Positions 10,167-21,752 are shown, counted from the first letter of the stretch. The stretch is DNA of 27,466 bases from Paraglomus occultum (GCA_910592205.1 CAJVPJ010000351.1:1-27466); one strand, 5' to 3'. Notes: generated by a model not told the origin, from the letters alone. A program made the numbers and translations.

Positions 10167-11663
10167 CTAAAATGGCATATTAATACTGCAAAGAGCAAGA
10201 AAATCTATAGCTTGCCTTCTAAATCTATCATTCATAAATTCATCTAATTGAATACATTTTTCAATGTCTCTCAGCCAAAGTTGCTGCAATTTTTTTGTCT
10301 GTGTAGATGACGTGAGTACATCTACTTCCGGAGTTTGGAATATCATAAATTGTTGATTTTGGACTTCAGATTCGAACAGGTTTGGGAGATATCCTTCAAA
10401 TAAACAATCGATTAATTTTGCGCGCAAACATTTTGCGAACAGTGGGAATAATGACCGATCAAAAGGTACATCTGCAGCATAATATTCGTCAAGGATATTA
10501 TCTGCGTCTCTCAATTTGTCTGCATCGTCAGTATCAACAAGCTGCGTATGAACCATCAAAATTTCTCTCATTAAATATTCAACGACTGGAGACTTTGCAC
10601 CGAACCTAAGCATGTGCCGATATACTACGAGCGAGTATTTAAGAAATCTGTGAGATCTGGATGGGTCATTTTCACCTTCAACAATGTTGTATTTTTCAAG
10701 TGCGGAAAGAACTCGCTTTTCCGGATCGTCAATCAAGCTGATAATATAGTCCAGTGCATCAATTTGTTCAAGATGTCTCGACGGATCAAGCAAATCTATC
10801 AAGCACATTTCAAGTACATCCGCCTTGCACATATTCCGAGCAGTAGAAAAGCCGTCAATGAGGCTTTTGCCGACATCGCTTAGTCTTTGTCTGAATAGAA
10901 GTAGAACATTTCCGATCACAGTGTCAGTCAGTGGGAATCTAATCGATCGTAACTTGCATAATTTCTCAGCAACAGTTTGGGATGAAAAAACACCAGTTGA
11001 GCAAAGATCTAATAGAGTGAGCTGCACAACAGCGTTCTCTGAATCTGCGATAATTTCATGATATCCCATTCTCTTCCAGACATCTAGCAAATGTGGATGA
11101 CTGATTATCGCCCTAGCCATAATTTTCAAGTCAGAAGCTGTTGCGTAACCGTTTGGAAGCAGGCCATCTTCGCGTTCAGCCAGATTATCGAATATATACG
11201 TCCGAAAAGTTGGATTAAGCGGGAAAGGCGTAAAGCCAGTTTCAACAATTAGTCTAAAGTCGGCATTACTTCCTAATATTTGAGAAACTAGCTGCATGTC
11301 ATTACAATTGCTACTAGCGTATTCCGCGTTAAAGTTGAGAATACGCTCGTATACGTCATTAGCAATATTGCTACCCCACAAGCCGTGGTTTTCATAACCG
11401 AGTTTGAGTTGTTGAACAAAATATCGACTGACGTGTGTATTATTTAGCAGTAACCCAGTTAATTTAAGATTAAGGAATGGTTTACCGATCCTGACGGCAT
11501 GGGACAGTGTATGGATGCGACCGTATCTATTGAGTAGCCAGTTATATTTTGTATGTGGCGAGTTTACCGTGTTGTACCAGGCGCGTGAACAGCACTTGAG
11601 GGAAAAAGGATTTGGCACGTAGCTTGCAATTTGTGATCTGAGTTCTTCAGATAACTTGTTCAT
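10167..11663 (-). CDS. F-box-like protein, 498 residues (paralogue 1)
   Basis: A single-exon frame codes 498 residues. The N-terminus (LSEELRSQIASYV, then LKCCSRAWYNTV at about 22-33) has the spacing of an F-box: Leu-rich helix 1, then a Cys/Arg/Trp helix. F-box proteins bind Skp1 and recruit substrates to SCF ubiquitin ligases in nucleus or cytosol (family knowledge). The rest is helical and unlike LRR, WD40 or kelch repeats. Conserved blocks include YGRIHTLSHAVRIGKP, VSRYFVQQLKLGY, FTPFPLNPTFRTYIF and the KMGYHEII-type block. I recall large families of this layout in Glomeromycotina. A second, similar gene lies downstream on the same strand (15905-17455); MNKL here aligns with its second Met. 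Intact start, stop and TATA box suggest it is functional; the substrate is unknown. Confidence 0.8.
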   Translation of the reverse strand: MNKLSEELRSQIASYVPNPFSLKCCSRAWYNTVNSPHTKYNWLLNRYGRIHTLSHAVRIGKPFLNLKLTGLLLNNTHVSRYFVQQLKLGYENHGLWGSNIANDVYERILNFNAEYASSNCNDMQLVSQILGSNADFRLIVETGFTPFPLNPTFRTYIFDNLAEREDGLLPNGYATASDLKIMARAIISHPHLLDVWKRMGYHEIIADSENAVVQLTLLDLCSTGVFSSQTVAEKLCKLRSIRFPLTDTVIGNVLLLFRQRLSDVGKSLIDGFSTARNMCKADVLEMCLIDLLDPSRHLEQIDALDYIISLIDDPEKRVLSALEKYNIVEGENDPSRSHRFLKYSLVVYRHMLRFGAKSPVVEYLMREILMVHTQLVDTDDADKLRDADNILDEYYAADVPFDRSLFPLFAKCLRAKLIDCLFEGYLPNLFESEVQNQQFMIFQTPEVDVLTSSTQTKKLQQLWLRDIEKCIQLDEFMNDRFRRQAIDFLALCSINMPF

Positions 11664-11739
11664 TCGGATCCTGTTTCTATTTTACCAACCTGGTGTTGTT
11701 AGGAAAAAGAATTTTTTTTTTTTTCAATCTCACGTACGG

Positions 11740-11749
11740 CTTATATACA
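11740..11749 (-). promoter_or_regulatory. TATA box of F-box-like paralogue 1
   Basis: On the minus strand the sequence is TGTATATAAG, about 80 nt upstream of the ATG at 11663. A poly-A/T tract and a pyrimidine-rich leader lie between them. The core TGTATATAA is shared with the paralogue. Confidence 0.55.
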
Positions 11750-14700
11750 GTGTGTACTCCGTTTGATAGTAGTATCAAATAAGGTAACTCCTAAAGGCAG
11801 ACTTTAGTATGCACATAGCATGCAAAGGTTAGCCAATGTAGTTTATCGTTTGTTCAAACAAAAAAAACTGCCTGCTGTAATGCTTCATTAAATTACATGC
11901 ATACAGTGCGTGTATATACTTCTGAAGGCAACTCCGAAAAATATCTCTTCTCGTCGTTGTGGTATACTATACTACGTAAAATTGGACATATTAAATGCAT
12001 CGTGGAAACAAATCATGGAAATCCATTGACAAGCATTCCGAAAGTTATTCCTGTTCTGCAACAACGACGCCACAATTTTTCTCTTCTCCGAGTCTTTGCA
12101 TCGTTATGCCAAGCAATAATAATATCGTGAATCAAACATCGCATACAGCTATTTGTGCAGTCCAGTGCAATACTCTTTCCATTGATAAAGTGGTGATAAC
12201 GGTCATGTAATCTAACCGTCAGTTATTATATTGACAAAGACTGATACACTGATGCAATGTATAATTTTTAAGCAACTGGTACAGTATTTTTATTTATATC
12301 CGGTGTTAGTAAACCGACTGAACCCTTTAGAAATTTCTTCAACATTTGTGGTACAAACGCAGATCAAATTCCGGACTATTAACAGTCAAACTCCGGTAAC
12401 AAGGAAGACAAAAAACTTTTCTCATCGGCAATAGTTTTCTGCTTGTTAGAATACAGTGATAACTCGCTTGTTGTTATACTACTAAAAAGCTAACTTATAT
12501 GCGCCGAGAACTAATTGTTTTTTGTCATATAGAAACATATGTGTGTTAAATCGTTTGTTTGCTGAATATGCTCGTCTTGTCTATATGATTGATTAGTACT
12601 CATGCAAATTTTATATTATCAACGGTTCGTCCTAGACTTGAAGCAAAAGTCTCGTACTTTGATATTGCGTTGAGAAATGAGCATAGGCTGAAGGCTAATA
12701 CTAAAGCTAATGCTTAATAGTGGTATGGTTAACGTTGCATAGAACAATCTCCTAAAGGACCAGTTTACCACAATAATTAATAATTTACTTTCATATAAAA
12801 ACACACCATAATATTTACAATACCTACAAACATTTACCTTTTTAAAAATGAAATCCAACTAAAACATAACCAGAGAAACTCACCTGGTTACTTATAAATG
12901 TCATAACGACCAGCACAAAGAAACAGACTATGGTCAATAATATCTTCCGCAAAAACTCAATGAAAAACCTTGCTAATAATGTTCATATTTTAATTTATTA
13001 ATATACGATAATGTGTTCTTTTACAGATCTGTGTTACAAATATGAGAATACGTCTTGCGTTTCGATCATGCAAAGCACGGTTGCGAAGATTTTAAAAGCA
13101 AAGAACGAGTACACTGCTTACGTAATTAATCGAGGTGTCTTCAACAATCTACCAACTGGCACGACAAAAAATTACATTAGTGTGTATTGAAGTGCTCATC
13201 CCACACACGCACACACAATATGCAGACCGTAAGCAATCTACACTTAATGGAATGGCTTATCGAACGGAAACTCTTGCCTTAGATGATGCAAAATATGCGG
13301 AAAAATTTTTCACCGCAGTGTAACATTTAAACAAAGCCTGATACCTTGAACCTCCCAATAAAAGAAACAGCAGTATCCTCTATATCTCTATTTATTCAAC
13401 TATCAGCGACTCGTTCAAATATTATCGTTCATCTAGGCTCCCGTTGAATGGATAGTTCACACTTACTTTACATTTCATTCAAAATATTTTAATCGACAAA
13501 CTGTCTTTTCGTTCTCTCCCTACATGAAACATACGTATGCAGAGGATGATAAATTTAACTCCAAACACATGTATTCATTGCATATGCGATATGTCGAGAT
13601 CTTCGAATGATTTTGTTCGTTGTCTGTGAGTGTAACAATGATCGCAAACAAAATAACTGTATTCAGACAACAAACGATTAAAGAAAAGGGCAAAGGAGGT
13701 TTGCATCAATCGTACCTTTCGGATAAACGATTAGCAGATAGATGTAGTACTACTGTAGATGCATGATAGCGTGGTTTCATTCAAAATCATCCGATATACT
13801 CGGATGGTACATTTACATTCTATAGTAGTTTGGTCGTCTGGGACAAATATCATGTCGGTTTTGTGTCAAGGTCAATTTTACATTGTATAAATCAATAAGA
13901 TTTAAGTAGTGAGATGAGCTTTTGGACAAACAATATCTTGTAACTTGGCTTAACATGCTATGTTTTCTTTTCTTTTGTAGCATCATAACATTTTGGAAAA
14001 ACAATGTTAGCACATTAATTTTGAGCTTGTCAAAGAATATAACAAAAATTTTTTCGTGCGCCTTATAACGATCTGCATTCTTTCATGCACAATTGAAAGC
14101 CCGAACGCCGTAACATTACACAAAGAGTAGAAAAACTGAAAAAATAGCTTACTAACTTGGAGCAAATTGTAATACCGTATTTCTCGGACTAAAGCTCCAG
14201 TGTATTTTACAAAACTTCGTTGTACCACACACGGGCTGGTACTTTGATCAGATAATGGTATTTACTAGGGAGTATCATGAGTGTAGTCGCTTGTAAATTT
14301 TCCGTCTGTGAACTTGCAACGTCTTGCTTGACATTAGTATAACCTCCAAAGGAGAATAATGCTATATGTTGGAGACGATGATTAACGAAGACGTGGATGG
14401 TTTTCGGATATGTGGTGATATAATAATTGATAAGATGTGACGGCTGATCTATGAAAATGGGTTGTTGGTGATTTGGGGTCGAAATTGATATTTGGTGTGG
14501 GATATATACTTGGAGATGCTAACTACCCTGTGCCGTTTTCCTGATCTCAAGTGTAATAGTAAAGTTTTTCACAACAGCGGTTAGAAGTTCGGTAGCACGA
14601 TGCAAGCGAGGTCACCGAAATCTCAAATCCGTATCCTAAAATCCTTGTCGATCATCACAACAATAATTGGGTCGCTTAGATTTGGGGGTGATATGTGAAA

Positions 14701-15018
14701 TGGGGATGATTACCATAAAATGGCCCAATTTCTTTGAGGATGATTTTCCGACAATCATCTATTTTTGCGAATGCACCATTTTCATAGATCAGTCGTCATG
14801 TTTAATAAAACGTTGTACCCATTACAAATACAAACCCGATACTGACCATGACCTTTTACTTACCATGAGCTTCGAATGATGGAATTGTTTACTATGCTAA
14901 TAGTTCGAGAAATACAGTACTTATTTACTGCTCCTTTGATAATAACGGGTTTCGGATGAACTGACCGGATCGGAAGCACCTTCTTCTCGCCGAAATACAT
15001 ACCAAATACCGATAATTG
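11750..15018. other. Intergenic region between F-box-like paralogues
   Basis: No intact gene found over about 3.3 kb. Overlapping frames at 11897-12210 (+) have coding-like composition but no recognisable domain. A possible transposase helix-turn-helix relic at 13029-13190 is listed separately. Frames at 12619-12858 (-), 13813-14013 (-), 14007-14228 (-) and 14667-14879 (+) look like chance. No tRNA or rRNA seen. Confidence 0.5.
13029..13190 (+). pseudogene. Possible helix-turn-helix relic of a pogo-like transposase
   Basis: This 53-codon frame without a start contains LCYKYENTSC, then MQSTVAKILKAKNEYTAY, ending at TGA 13188-13190. The 'QSTVxKILKxKxxY' piece resembles the recognition helix of the psq/Tc5-type helix-turn-helix in pogo/Tigger transposases (family knowledge); the segment before it appears shortened. 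Downstream frames around 13200-13323 (HLMEWLIER in one, LDDAKYAEKFF in another) may be further scraps of the CENP-B-like domain. The match is short and this is a tentative call. Confidence 0.33.
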
Positions 15019-15202
15019 ATCCGAAAATAAGAACCCCCCAAAAATAAGCACCTCCCCCAAATTTTTGCCGCCGAAAATAAGCCCCTACCCCCAAATTAAC
15101 ACTAACTGTTCTATATTAATATGCATGTGATTTTATGTTACATAAAATCTAACCTCCGAAAATAAGCACCCCTTATAATCAAAGGGGGTGTTTATTTTTA
15201 GA
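15019..15202. mobile_element. C-rich inverted-repeat element (possible MITE)
   Basis: The motif CCGAAAATAAG followed by a C-run occurs at 15021, 15071 and 15156, with a variant near 15037. At the right, a G-run followed by TGTTTATTTTTAGA is its inverted form. AAAATAAGCACCCC (15159-15172) and GGGGTGTTTATTTT (15185-15198) form a 14-bp stem with one mismatch. The C-runs are rare elsewhere in the window. The layout suggests a small foldback or terminal-inverted-repeat element, but the left boundary is uncertain. Confidence 0.5.
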
Positions 15203-15904
15203 TGAGCCCCTTTGATATCAGTGGTGATGCGGAATTCTTTATGGCAATAAGCAACGGTCATATCAGCGACTATTCCGGTTTTTCATCGCAGCATTCGTTT
15301 TATGTTACTATAAAGGCGCGCGGTCGGTTTTTTACTTCAGGAAAGTAATTAATTTTGCAAACGACGATGCATTATATGTCGTTTATTATATTGTATTTCG
15401 GTATTATTACTCGTATTGACATTCGGCACGGGATACGGTACAGCTGTGTCATGTCTTTGATTAACGCCTTGTACAACAATGAGAGTGCTATATGTAACTG
15501 AGTCCTTCTTTTTTTTTAACTTCCCAATTGTCTTTTATTTATATTCGTCCTCAAAATTTTGTTTGTTTTTTTTTTCAGGAAAAACATAAGTAATAAAAAG
15601 AGCGACAATTTAATTCACACTTTAGAATCTGTAACTGAATAATTTAACCATCGCGATATCAACTACAACATATTAATTAATAATACAAATAGACAATGCA
15701 CCAGAAAGACGTTTTGCCAAAAGATATTTTTTAACGACTAATGTAAATTTTTCAATCCTGCAATTAGCAACCATAGTTTTTCGTATAATCATAATATAAA
15801 ATATGTTTCTTAGAATACAAACCCTCTTAGAATATACCCATAACGCACTTTAAAGACAGGTAAAAAAAAGTAAATTTCTCGAAATTTCATATCTACTAAT
15901 AAAG
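15203..15904. other. 3' flank of F-box-like paralogue 2
   Basis: AT-rich, with several poly-T stretches (about 15509 and 15565). No gene, RNA or repeat recognised. Confidence 0.55.
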
Positions 15905-17012
15905 TTATTCATAAAAACTGTTACGCGTTGAATCATAAAGAGTAATAAACTCTGTAATCTGTCTTCTAAATTCGCCATTTACCAACTCCCCGGAATTAAA
16001 CCATTTTCGAATATCTTTTACCCAAAGTTGCTTCAATTCTTTCGTTTGCATAGGTGACATGAGCGCATCTACTTCTGGGATATTGGATATCAAAAAGGTC
16101 TGACTTTGGACTTTAAACTCGAACAAATGTGCCAGATATCCTTCAAACAAATAGCTGATTGGCTTTGTACGTAGGCATTCTTTGAAGAGTGGGAATAGTG
16201 ACCGATCAAAAGGTACATTCGCAGCATAATATTCGTCAAGAATATCATCTGCGTCTCTCAATTTGTCCGCATCGTCCGTATCAGCAAGCTGCGTATGTAC
16301 CATTAAAATTTCTCTCATCAAGTATTCAACGACTGGAGACCTTGCACCGAATCTTAGCATGTGCCGATATACTACAGGCGAGTATTTAAGGACTTTGTGA
16401 GAGGGAAAAAACGGTGGGTTATCTTTGACAATACTGTACTTTTCAAATGCAGAGAGAATTTGCTTTTCGGGATCATTAACCGAGTTGATGATATAATCTA
16501 GTGCATCGTGTTGTTTAAGAGTTCTTGCCGGGTCGAGCAATTCTATCAAGCATATGTCAAGAATATCCGCTCGAGATAAGTTGCGAGCGACAGAAAAGCC
16601 GTCAACGAGACTTTCTCCGACATCGCTTAATCTTTGTCTGAATAGAAGTAGAACGTTTCCAATCACAGCGTCAGTCAGTTGGAATCCAATCGATTGTAAT
16701 TTGCATAATTTCTCAGCAACTGTTTGTATTGAAGGAACACCAGTTGAGTAAAGCTCTAATAGGGAGAGTTGCACGACAGCGTTTTCTGAATCTGTGATAA
16801 TTTCATGATATCCCATTTTCTTCCAGACATTCAGCAAACGTTGATGACTGATTATCATCTCAGCTATAATCTTCAAGTCAGAAGCTGTTGCGTAACCGTT
16901 TGGAAACAGACCATCTTCAGATTCGACAAAATTTTCAAATATGTATGTGCGGAAAGTCGGACTAGTCGGGAAAGGCGTAAAGCCGTGAGTTTTAATTATT
17001 GTTTTGAGACCT

Positions 17013-17054
<42 letters not shown>

Positions 17055-17455
17055 GTTCTTTCTAATATTTGGCGAATTAACCGCATATCATCACAGTTGC
17101 TGTTTGCATATTTTTTTTTATAATTAAGAATACACTCGTATATGTCGTTGGAAATATTACTACCCCACAGACCTTGTGTTCCATAACCAAGTTTGAGCCG
17201 GTAAACAAAGTATCGACTAACATGAGTATTCTTTAGCAATAGTTCGGTCAACTCGACGTCGAGCAAAGGTTTACCGATTCTAACAGCATGAACTAATGCA
17301 TGAATACGGCCATATTTTTTGAGTAGCCACTTATATTTTGTATATGGTAAATTTACTATTGCATGCCAACTGCGCGAGCAGCGTCCCAAGAAGACGAGAT
17401 TCTCCACGTAACTCGCAATTTTTACTTTGAGCTCTACAGGTAACTTATCCATCAC
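15905..17455 (-). CDS. F-box-like protein, 516 residues (paralogue 2)
   Basis: A single-exon frame codes 516 residues from the ATG at 17455, or 515 from the next ATG at 17452, which aligns better with the paralogue. The F-box-like N-terminus (LPVELKVKIASYV, then LGRCSRSWHAIV) is closer to the usual F-box pattern than paralogue 1, with the LP start kept. It matches paralogue 1 along its whole length, by eye over half identical; the best blocks are LLLFRQRLSDVG, VVYRHMLRFGA, SPVVEYLMREILMVHTQL and DDADKLRDAD. Differences cluster in an insertion near residue 137, coded by a hexanucleotide microsatellite giving repeated Asn-Glu, and at the C-terminus. The expected role is a Skp1-binding adaptor for a ubiquitin ligase with unknown target. 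Same strand and high similarity indicate local duplication. Confidence 0.8.
17017..17052. repeat. (CGTTTT)6 microsatellite inside a coding region
   Basis: Six perfect CGTTTT units (AAAACG on the coding strand) code alternating Asn-Glu in F-box-like paralogue 2. Six-base units keep the frame whatever the copy number. Paralogue 1 has no equivalent repeat at this place, so the expansion came after the duplication or was lost in the other copy. Confidence 0.95.
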
Positions 17456-17496
17456 CTTGATTCAAAGCTAAGAAAAAAAAACAAAAAACGGAAACT

Positions 17497-17506
17497 ATTA
17501 TATACA
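17497..17506 (-). promoter_or_regulatory. TATA box of F-box-like paralogue 2
   Basis: On the minus strand the sequence is TGTATATAAT, about 45 nt upstream of the start codon, with an A/T-rich leader. It shares TGTATATAA with paralogue 1, but the spacing to the ATG is about 35 nt shorter. Confidence 0.55.
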
Positions 17507-18589
17507 AATTTTTTCAAACTACGAAGAAATTAGTGAAACATCAAATCTAGTATTACACGGGTTAATGTCAAATAAATAAGGAAATTTTCTAAAGCCATAG
17601 TAAGTGATATATTTAACATGATACAATATGCAAGCGACATTTAATGCAAACTCTAGATAACATATCAATGAAAGAATGATGTATCATGAGAATAGATTAC
17701 ATTTCATTTCGAATTTTGTAATACATACGTGAATCATCAAAATAGTCGCACTGCATAATTCTCAAGACCGTGTCATCCCGTGACCACTGCAATGCATGCT
17801 GTAATTTAGTTGCTGAAACCAAATAGTTAGCGTTTTGTAAGTCAATCTCTCAAAAATTATCGTTTTTTGTCAGAACTCAATATTATTGTGCCAGATGTTA
17901 CGTCTATATTTAAACTCAAACTTGTCCCTGATGTATCGGGTCTATACCCAAATAATGATTTAAACTTTGAATAGCGTTAATCAAACGCAAACCTTTTTTT
18001 TTGTTTGTTATTTTTTTTTTGTTACAAAAGGGACTTTTTATGCATGCAGAAGTATTAGATGGAAAATTTTATTCCGTCGCAGTGTAACAACATTAAGTTA
18101 CGTTTATTTTACGCATGTACAATAAGCTTATGTAAATTGCTCTCTATTAACAAAGCTTTCACTATATTTAATAGCAAATGAGCCGACAAGCGCCAAGTAA
18201 AAAATAATGTTATTATCAATAGCCTTCTTTCATAAAAAAATATCATTTAATAGCAATGACGCCGTTGTCTATTTCCATTATTGGATACGCTTTATTATCT
18301 GCCCATGTGGCAATATTAATTATTTAGATAAGCTTAACAGAACGCTTATCAAATTACATAATACACACAAAATGCATAAACCATCATTGCACAACAGAAT
18401 TATTACGTTGGGTTGCTTTATCAACTGATTATGTTTCTATTCAATTATTTCTTAGTTAAATAAATAAATAAATATACTGTATATATATATACGCACAAGA
18501 CATGTTGCTCATTAACATTCATTCCAGCTCTGTATTAGATAAGCAGAACGAAATTGTTTACAAAAGCTTTGGTACGTATCTTTAGTCTA
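17507..18589. other. Intergenic region, no gene supported
   Basis: AT-rich sequence with long T-runs near 17994-18020. The frame at 18207-18428 (+) begins with hydrophobic residues but has no further support. An AT microsatellite (TATATATATA) lies near 18480-18491. Confidence 0.55.
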
Positions 18590-18814
18590 CAGGCAAAACC
18601 TGCTTAAACCGGCGGACCTAATTTGTTGGTTATTAGCCTGTTCGGTCAAAGAGATTCAAAATGGCAAGAAAAATATCGGAACACGATAGACAAGTATGTT
18701 ATTGTTTAGCTAGAGAAAGTTTTTAATTAATAAAAATTTAATGTAGGTTGTGGAGTGGTCGGTTAAACTCGAGCCGGTTTAATTAGAGCCGGCGGTTTAA
18801 ACAAGTTTCACTTG
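18590..18814. mobile_element. 225-bp MITE with TA target-site duplication
   Basis: The left end (from 18590: CAGGCAAAACCTGC, then TTAAACCGGCGG) and the inverted right end (to 18814) match at 20 of 26 positions. Both sides are flanked by TA (18588-18589 and 18815-18816). CAGG/CAAG-type ends with a TA duplication fit the Tc1/mariner-pogo group. The interior has no coding capacity. A second GAGCCGG copy just inside the right end suggests a subterminal repeat. Confidence 0.75.
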
Positions 18815-19727
18815 TATATTAAAAATTGCAAGGCTAAACTCATGGTATGTTCTCAGGCATGCTTGCATACCATCAGAAGCAGGGTCCGTGTAACAAATAA
18901 TTTATGATACGTGTTAATGCTGTGTTTCTGTGTTTCATCAAAAAACATTAAATGGGGTAATTGAAATTCGGGGTATGTGTGACCTTCTCACGAAATCACA
19001 AGCAGAACCTCTTGGTCTAAGGAGAAAATGGTACGAGTTTTGAATGTAATCAAACTTTTTATTTCATTTTGTGACCAATCTTACGCTATCCACACGTAAT
19101 TCAACAAGCCTTCCATCGCATTGACAAATCCGAGCCCCAATTTTTAGGTGAGATGAGTTTTTCAGAAACAAACCTCAAGATTATATGTACCATTAATTAT
19201 GAAATTGTGCTCCACACAGGCAAAATAAAAAACCAGATAGCATTATTTGAAATAAAAATAAATGCTATTTCTGTGCGGCATTACTGGTTTTTCTAAAAAT
19301 AAATAAACGGAAGCAATCTTGTGTAATACGAAAACTCCTTGTATTACATGTACTCAATTAGCGCAAGTCAGTGCTTATTGGAATAATTAGGCTTTCTCAA
19401 TTTTACTCGCAGCTTTTAGGCGGGTTACAAATGTAGTACGACATTGCGTAAACTAGGTAGCAAATAAGCCTTTGTTTCTACACACACATTCAATTTTAAA
19501 TTCACGTTTTTAATAGAAATGAGAAAAGTGGTCATATACGTTTCAAAAATCTGTTCTGAAAAGGCTTTTTTTTTTCAGGTTACCCATAATAAACGATTGC
19601 AGCCGTAAAGCAAAACGGTTTGATTTATACAAGTTTATTGATCAACTACGAAAAACAGCTACATTAAACTGGGTTTTAACAGATAAATGCGTGAAAAACA
19701 AATGTTCTCGAAAAAGCAGGCTGACAC

Positions 19728-19792
19728 AACAAAGATTAACAACACAAATTGACAACAAAGATTGACAACAAAGATTGGCAACAAAGAAATGG
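19728..19792. repeat. 13-bp minisatellite, five units
   Basis: Five consecutive 13-bp units related to AACAAAGATTGAC run from 19728 to 19792. Units three and four differ at one base; the first, second and last are more diverged. Confidence 0.85.
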
Positions 19793-20115
19793 TCTAACGC
19801 CCGGTACAATGTTTTCCGTGCGTAGCATAATTGTGTCTATGCAGTGCAACCAGTTATCAATTAGTCTGTGATAACACAGATCAACAACCTGCACATTTTA
19901 GTACAAATCGTTTGTTAGAGCAACACAAAATTAATGCGTCAGGAGAGATGACCGTTCTTCAGTAATAATAACATCCTACGCAACAGGACGGGTTTTGCAT
20001 AATATTGCGTCTAAAAAATATTATGGATTTTACATACAAATTAGAATCGACAATTTTACATAACGAAATTATTTAGACTGCAATCCATTATTTTGTGTGC
20101 CAAAATAGTTCGTTC

Positions 20116-20319
20116 TTAAGCAGAATATTGATTTGTTATTATCAAATAAATTGATAACGCCAGATAGTGATACGCAATACGGATCTGTTGGCCGTAACGT
20201 ATCGGATATTGAACACAAGCAAGCATTTGATTTTCCGATACTAAGTACAGAGAGCCATTTCTAACGCAAACTTTCTTATGTAATTTTCCCCTAAGTATAC
20301 GGCATTTGTTTCGACCCAT
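20116..20319 (-). CDS. Possible small protein, 67 residues, unrecognised
   Basis: This frame starts with an ATG in a good context (CACAATGG) and begins MGRNKCRILRGKLHKK, a basic N-terminus, with three Cys overall and a hydrophobic C-terminal third. Codon use looks more coding-like than the neighbouring sequence. It matches no family I know, has no clear promoter and could be a chance frame or a first exon. Confidence 0.22.
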   Translation of the reverse strand: MGRNKCRILRGKLHKKVCVRNGSLYLVSENQMLACVQYPIRYGQQIRIAYHYLALSIYLIITNQYSA

Positions 20320-21752
20320 TGTGACACTTAAGAGATAAATGCACTTTCTATGTTCTGTAATGTTTTTTTCCGATTCACAAAATAATCATAGCCCGGACGC
20401 TGATTATGTAATAACTGTTTTCCGGTTAACGTAATTACATTAAAGAGTCGATTTGCTTCATCATCGGCTTACGACGTTATACTTTTGCTGGGGTTATATT
20501 ATGGAGTGAAAGTAATCTTAAGTAATACTTATGATATTAGATGTCAACGAATCATTCTAAGACTGTAAACCGACTTTGAGGACGCTCTTCGAAAGCAAAC
20601 ATTGTAGAGAAAATTTTAAAATAATATTCTTGTTGTCTTAGTATCATTCCTTGGACCAAGCAACGGCATATCTTATACTTAGGATTAAAGTCGTATATTT
20701 TGTGTGCATAATTCAAATGCAACTTTCTGATGAGACTATTCCAATCATTAACTATTTTTTATGCGCACGCATTATTTTGTTAAATAAAAAAAATGTTTGA
20801 TAAATATGACAAAGCGAATCGTGGAATGAGACAATCAAGGTATCCGGAAACTTTGGATTACTAGCAGTCCAAATTTGGTGTCTTACCCTCGTCAGAAATA
20901 GCGAACAACAATAAATATCTTTTTGCTTATCACCATCGTTAACAGAAAGAGAGTATCAACATATTGATTCAATCTATTAGTAATACCAAGATATGGAAAT
21001 GCTCATTTTAAACAAACGAATTATATTACTGTAAATACAAAAGGCGCAAGACTTTATTTCTAAGTCACATGCTAGAGCTGGTTATTACAGACTTGAGTTT
21101 AGTCGTTACATATGTACATGCAGTACAATAATGTTCCGAAAACTCACATTAGGACGTGTAGGTTAAAAATATTTAGAAAAACCAAAAACTCTTGGTTTAA
21201 CCTTTGAGATAGATTATTCGATGCCTAATAGTGAATGGCAAATAAGTAATTTAGAGTAATGGGTAAATGAATATAATCTTGAATCAAAAGCATAATCGCA
21301 AACAAATGACAACAAGTAAATTAATTATTAATAGAATCCTTTTTAATAAGTCGTTTATAAAACGACTGGGTGGAAAGTATTAACAAAAGCAATCTCATTG
21401 TTTTAGGGCACTTTTTAGTACCTAATTAAGTGGCGAACAGTAGCTCACTTTGTACATTACATCTTACGATGTATTATGAATAGTATCTCTTCACATCATG
21501 TACAGTTAAACCTTTTTATACCGATAACTGGTTTACAGTTCTATATTATACGATAAACCTCTCGATTGTATCACTTCATTATGTTAAGCGAACAACTGAA
21601 CAAGCGATGGGAAGCAAATATGAATAACATAAAAAAATTAATGTATCTAATTGGTTAGCGCCTTACAAACCAGCAGTCAACGTAGATGGTATTTGCTGAA
21701 TAGAGAACAATTAAGGAAAAAAGAAATATATATTCTCACTACTACAGAATAG

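Larger units (their letters stand above)
18817..21752. other. Long region without an intact gene
   Basis: I find no supported gene. There is a 13-bp minisatellite at 19728-19792 and an imperfect inverted repeat near 19220-19295 (AAAAAACCAG arms and ATAGCATTATTT symmetry). Short coding-like scraps occur at about 19065-19160 (-, ending RLVELRVDSVRLVTK) and 19580-19763 (+, following a T-rich AG). A 67-codon ATG frame lies at 20116-20319 (-). A palindrome (AGTCGTTT-ATA-AAACGACT) is at 21349-21367. A TA-CAGTTAAACC sequence at about 21502 resembles a pogo-like end without a visible partner. Confidence 0.5.

Noticed and set aside
19580-19763. 61-codon open stretch after a T-rich AG
   Set aside because: It has no start and ends inside the 13-bp minisatellite, and no linked exon was found.
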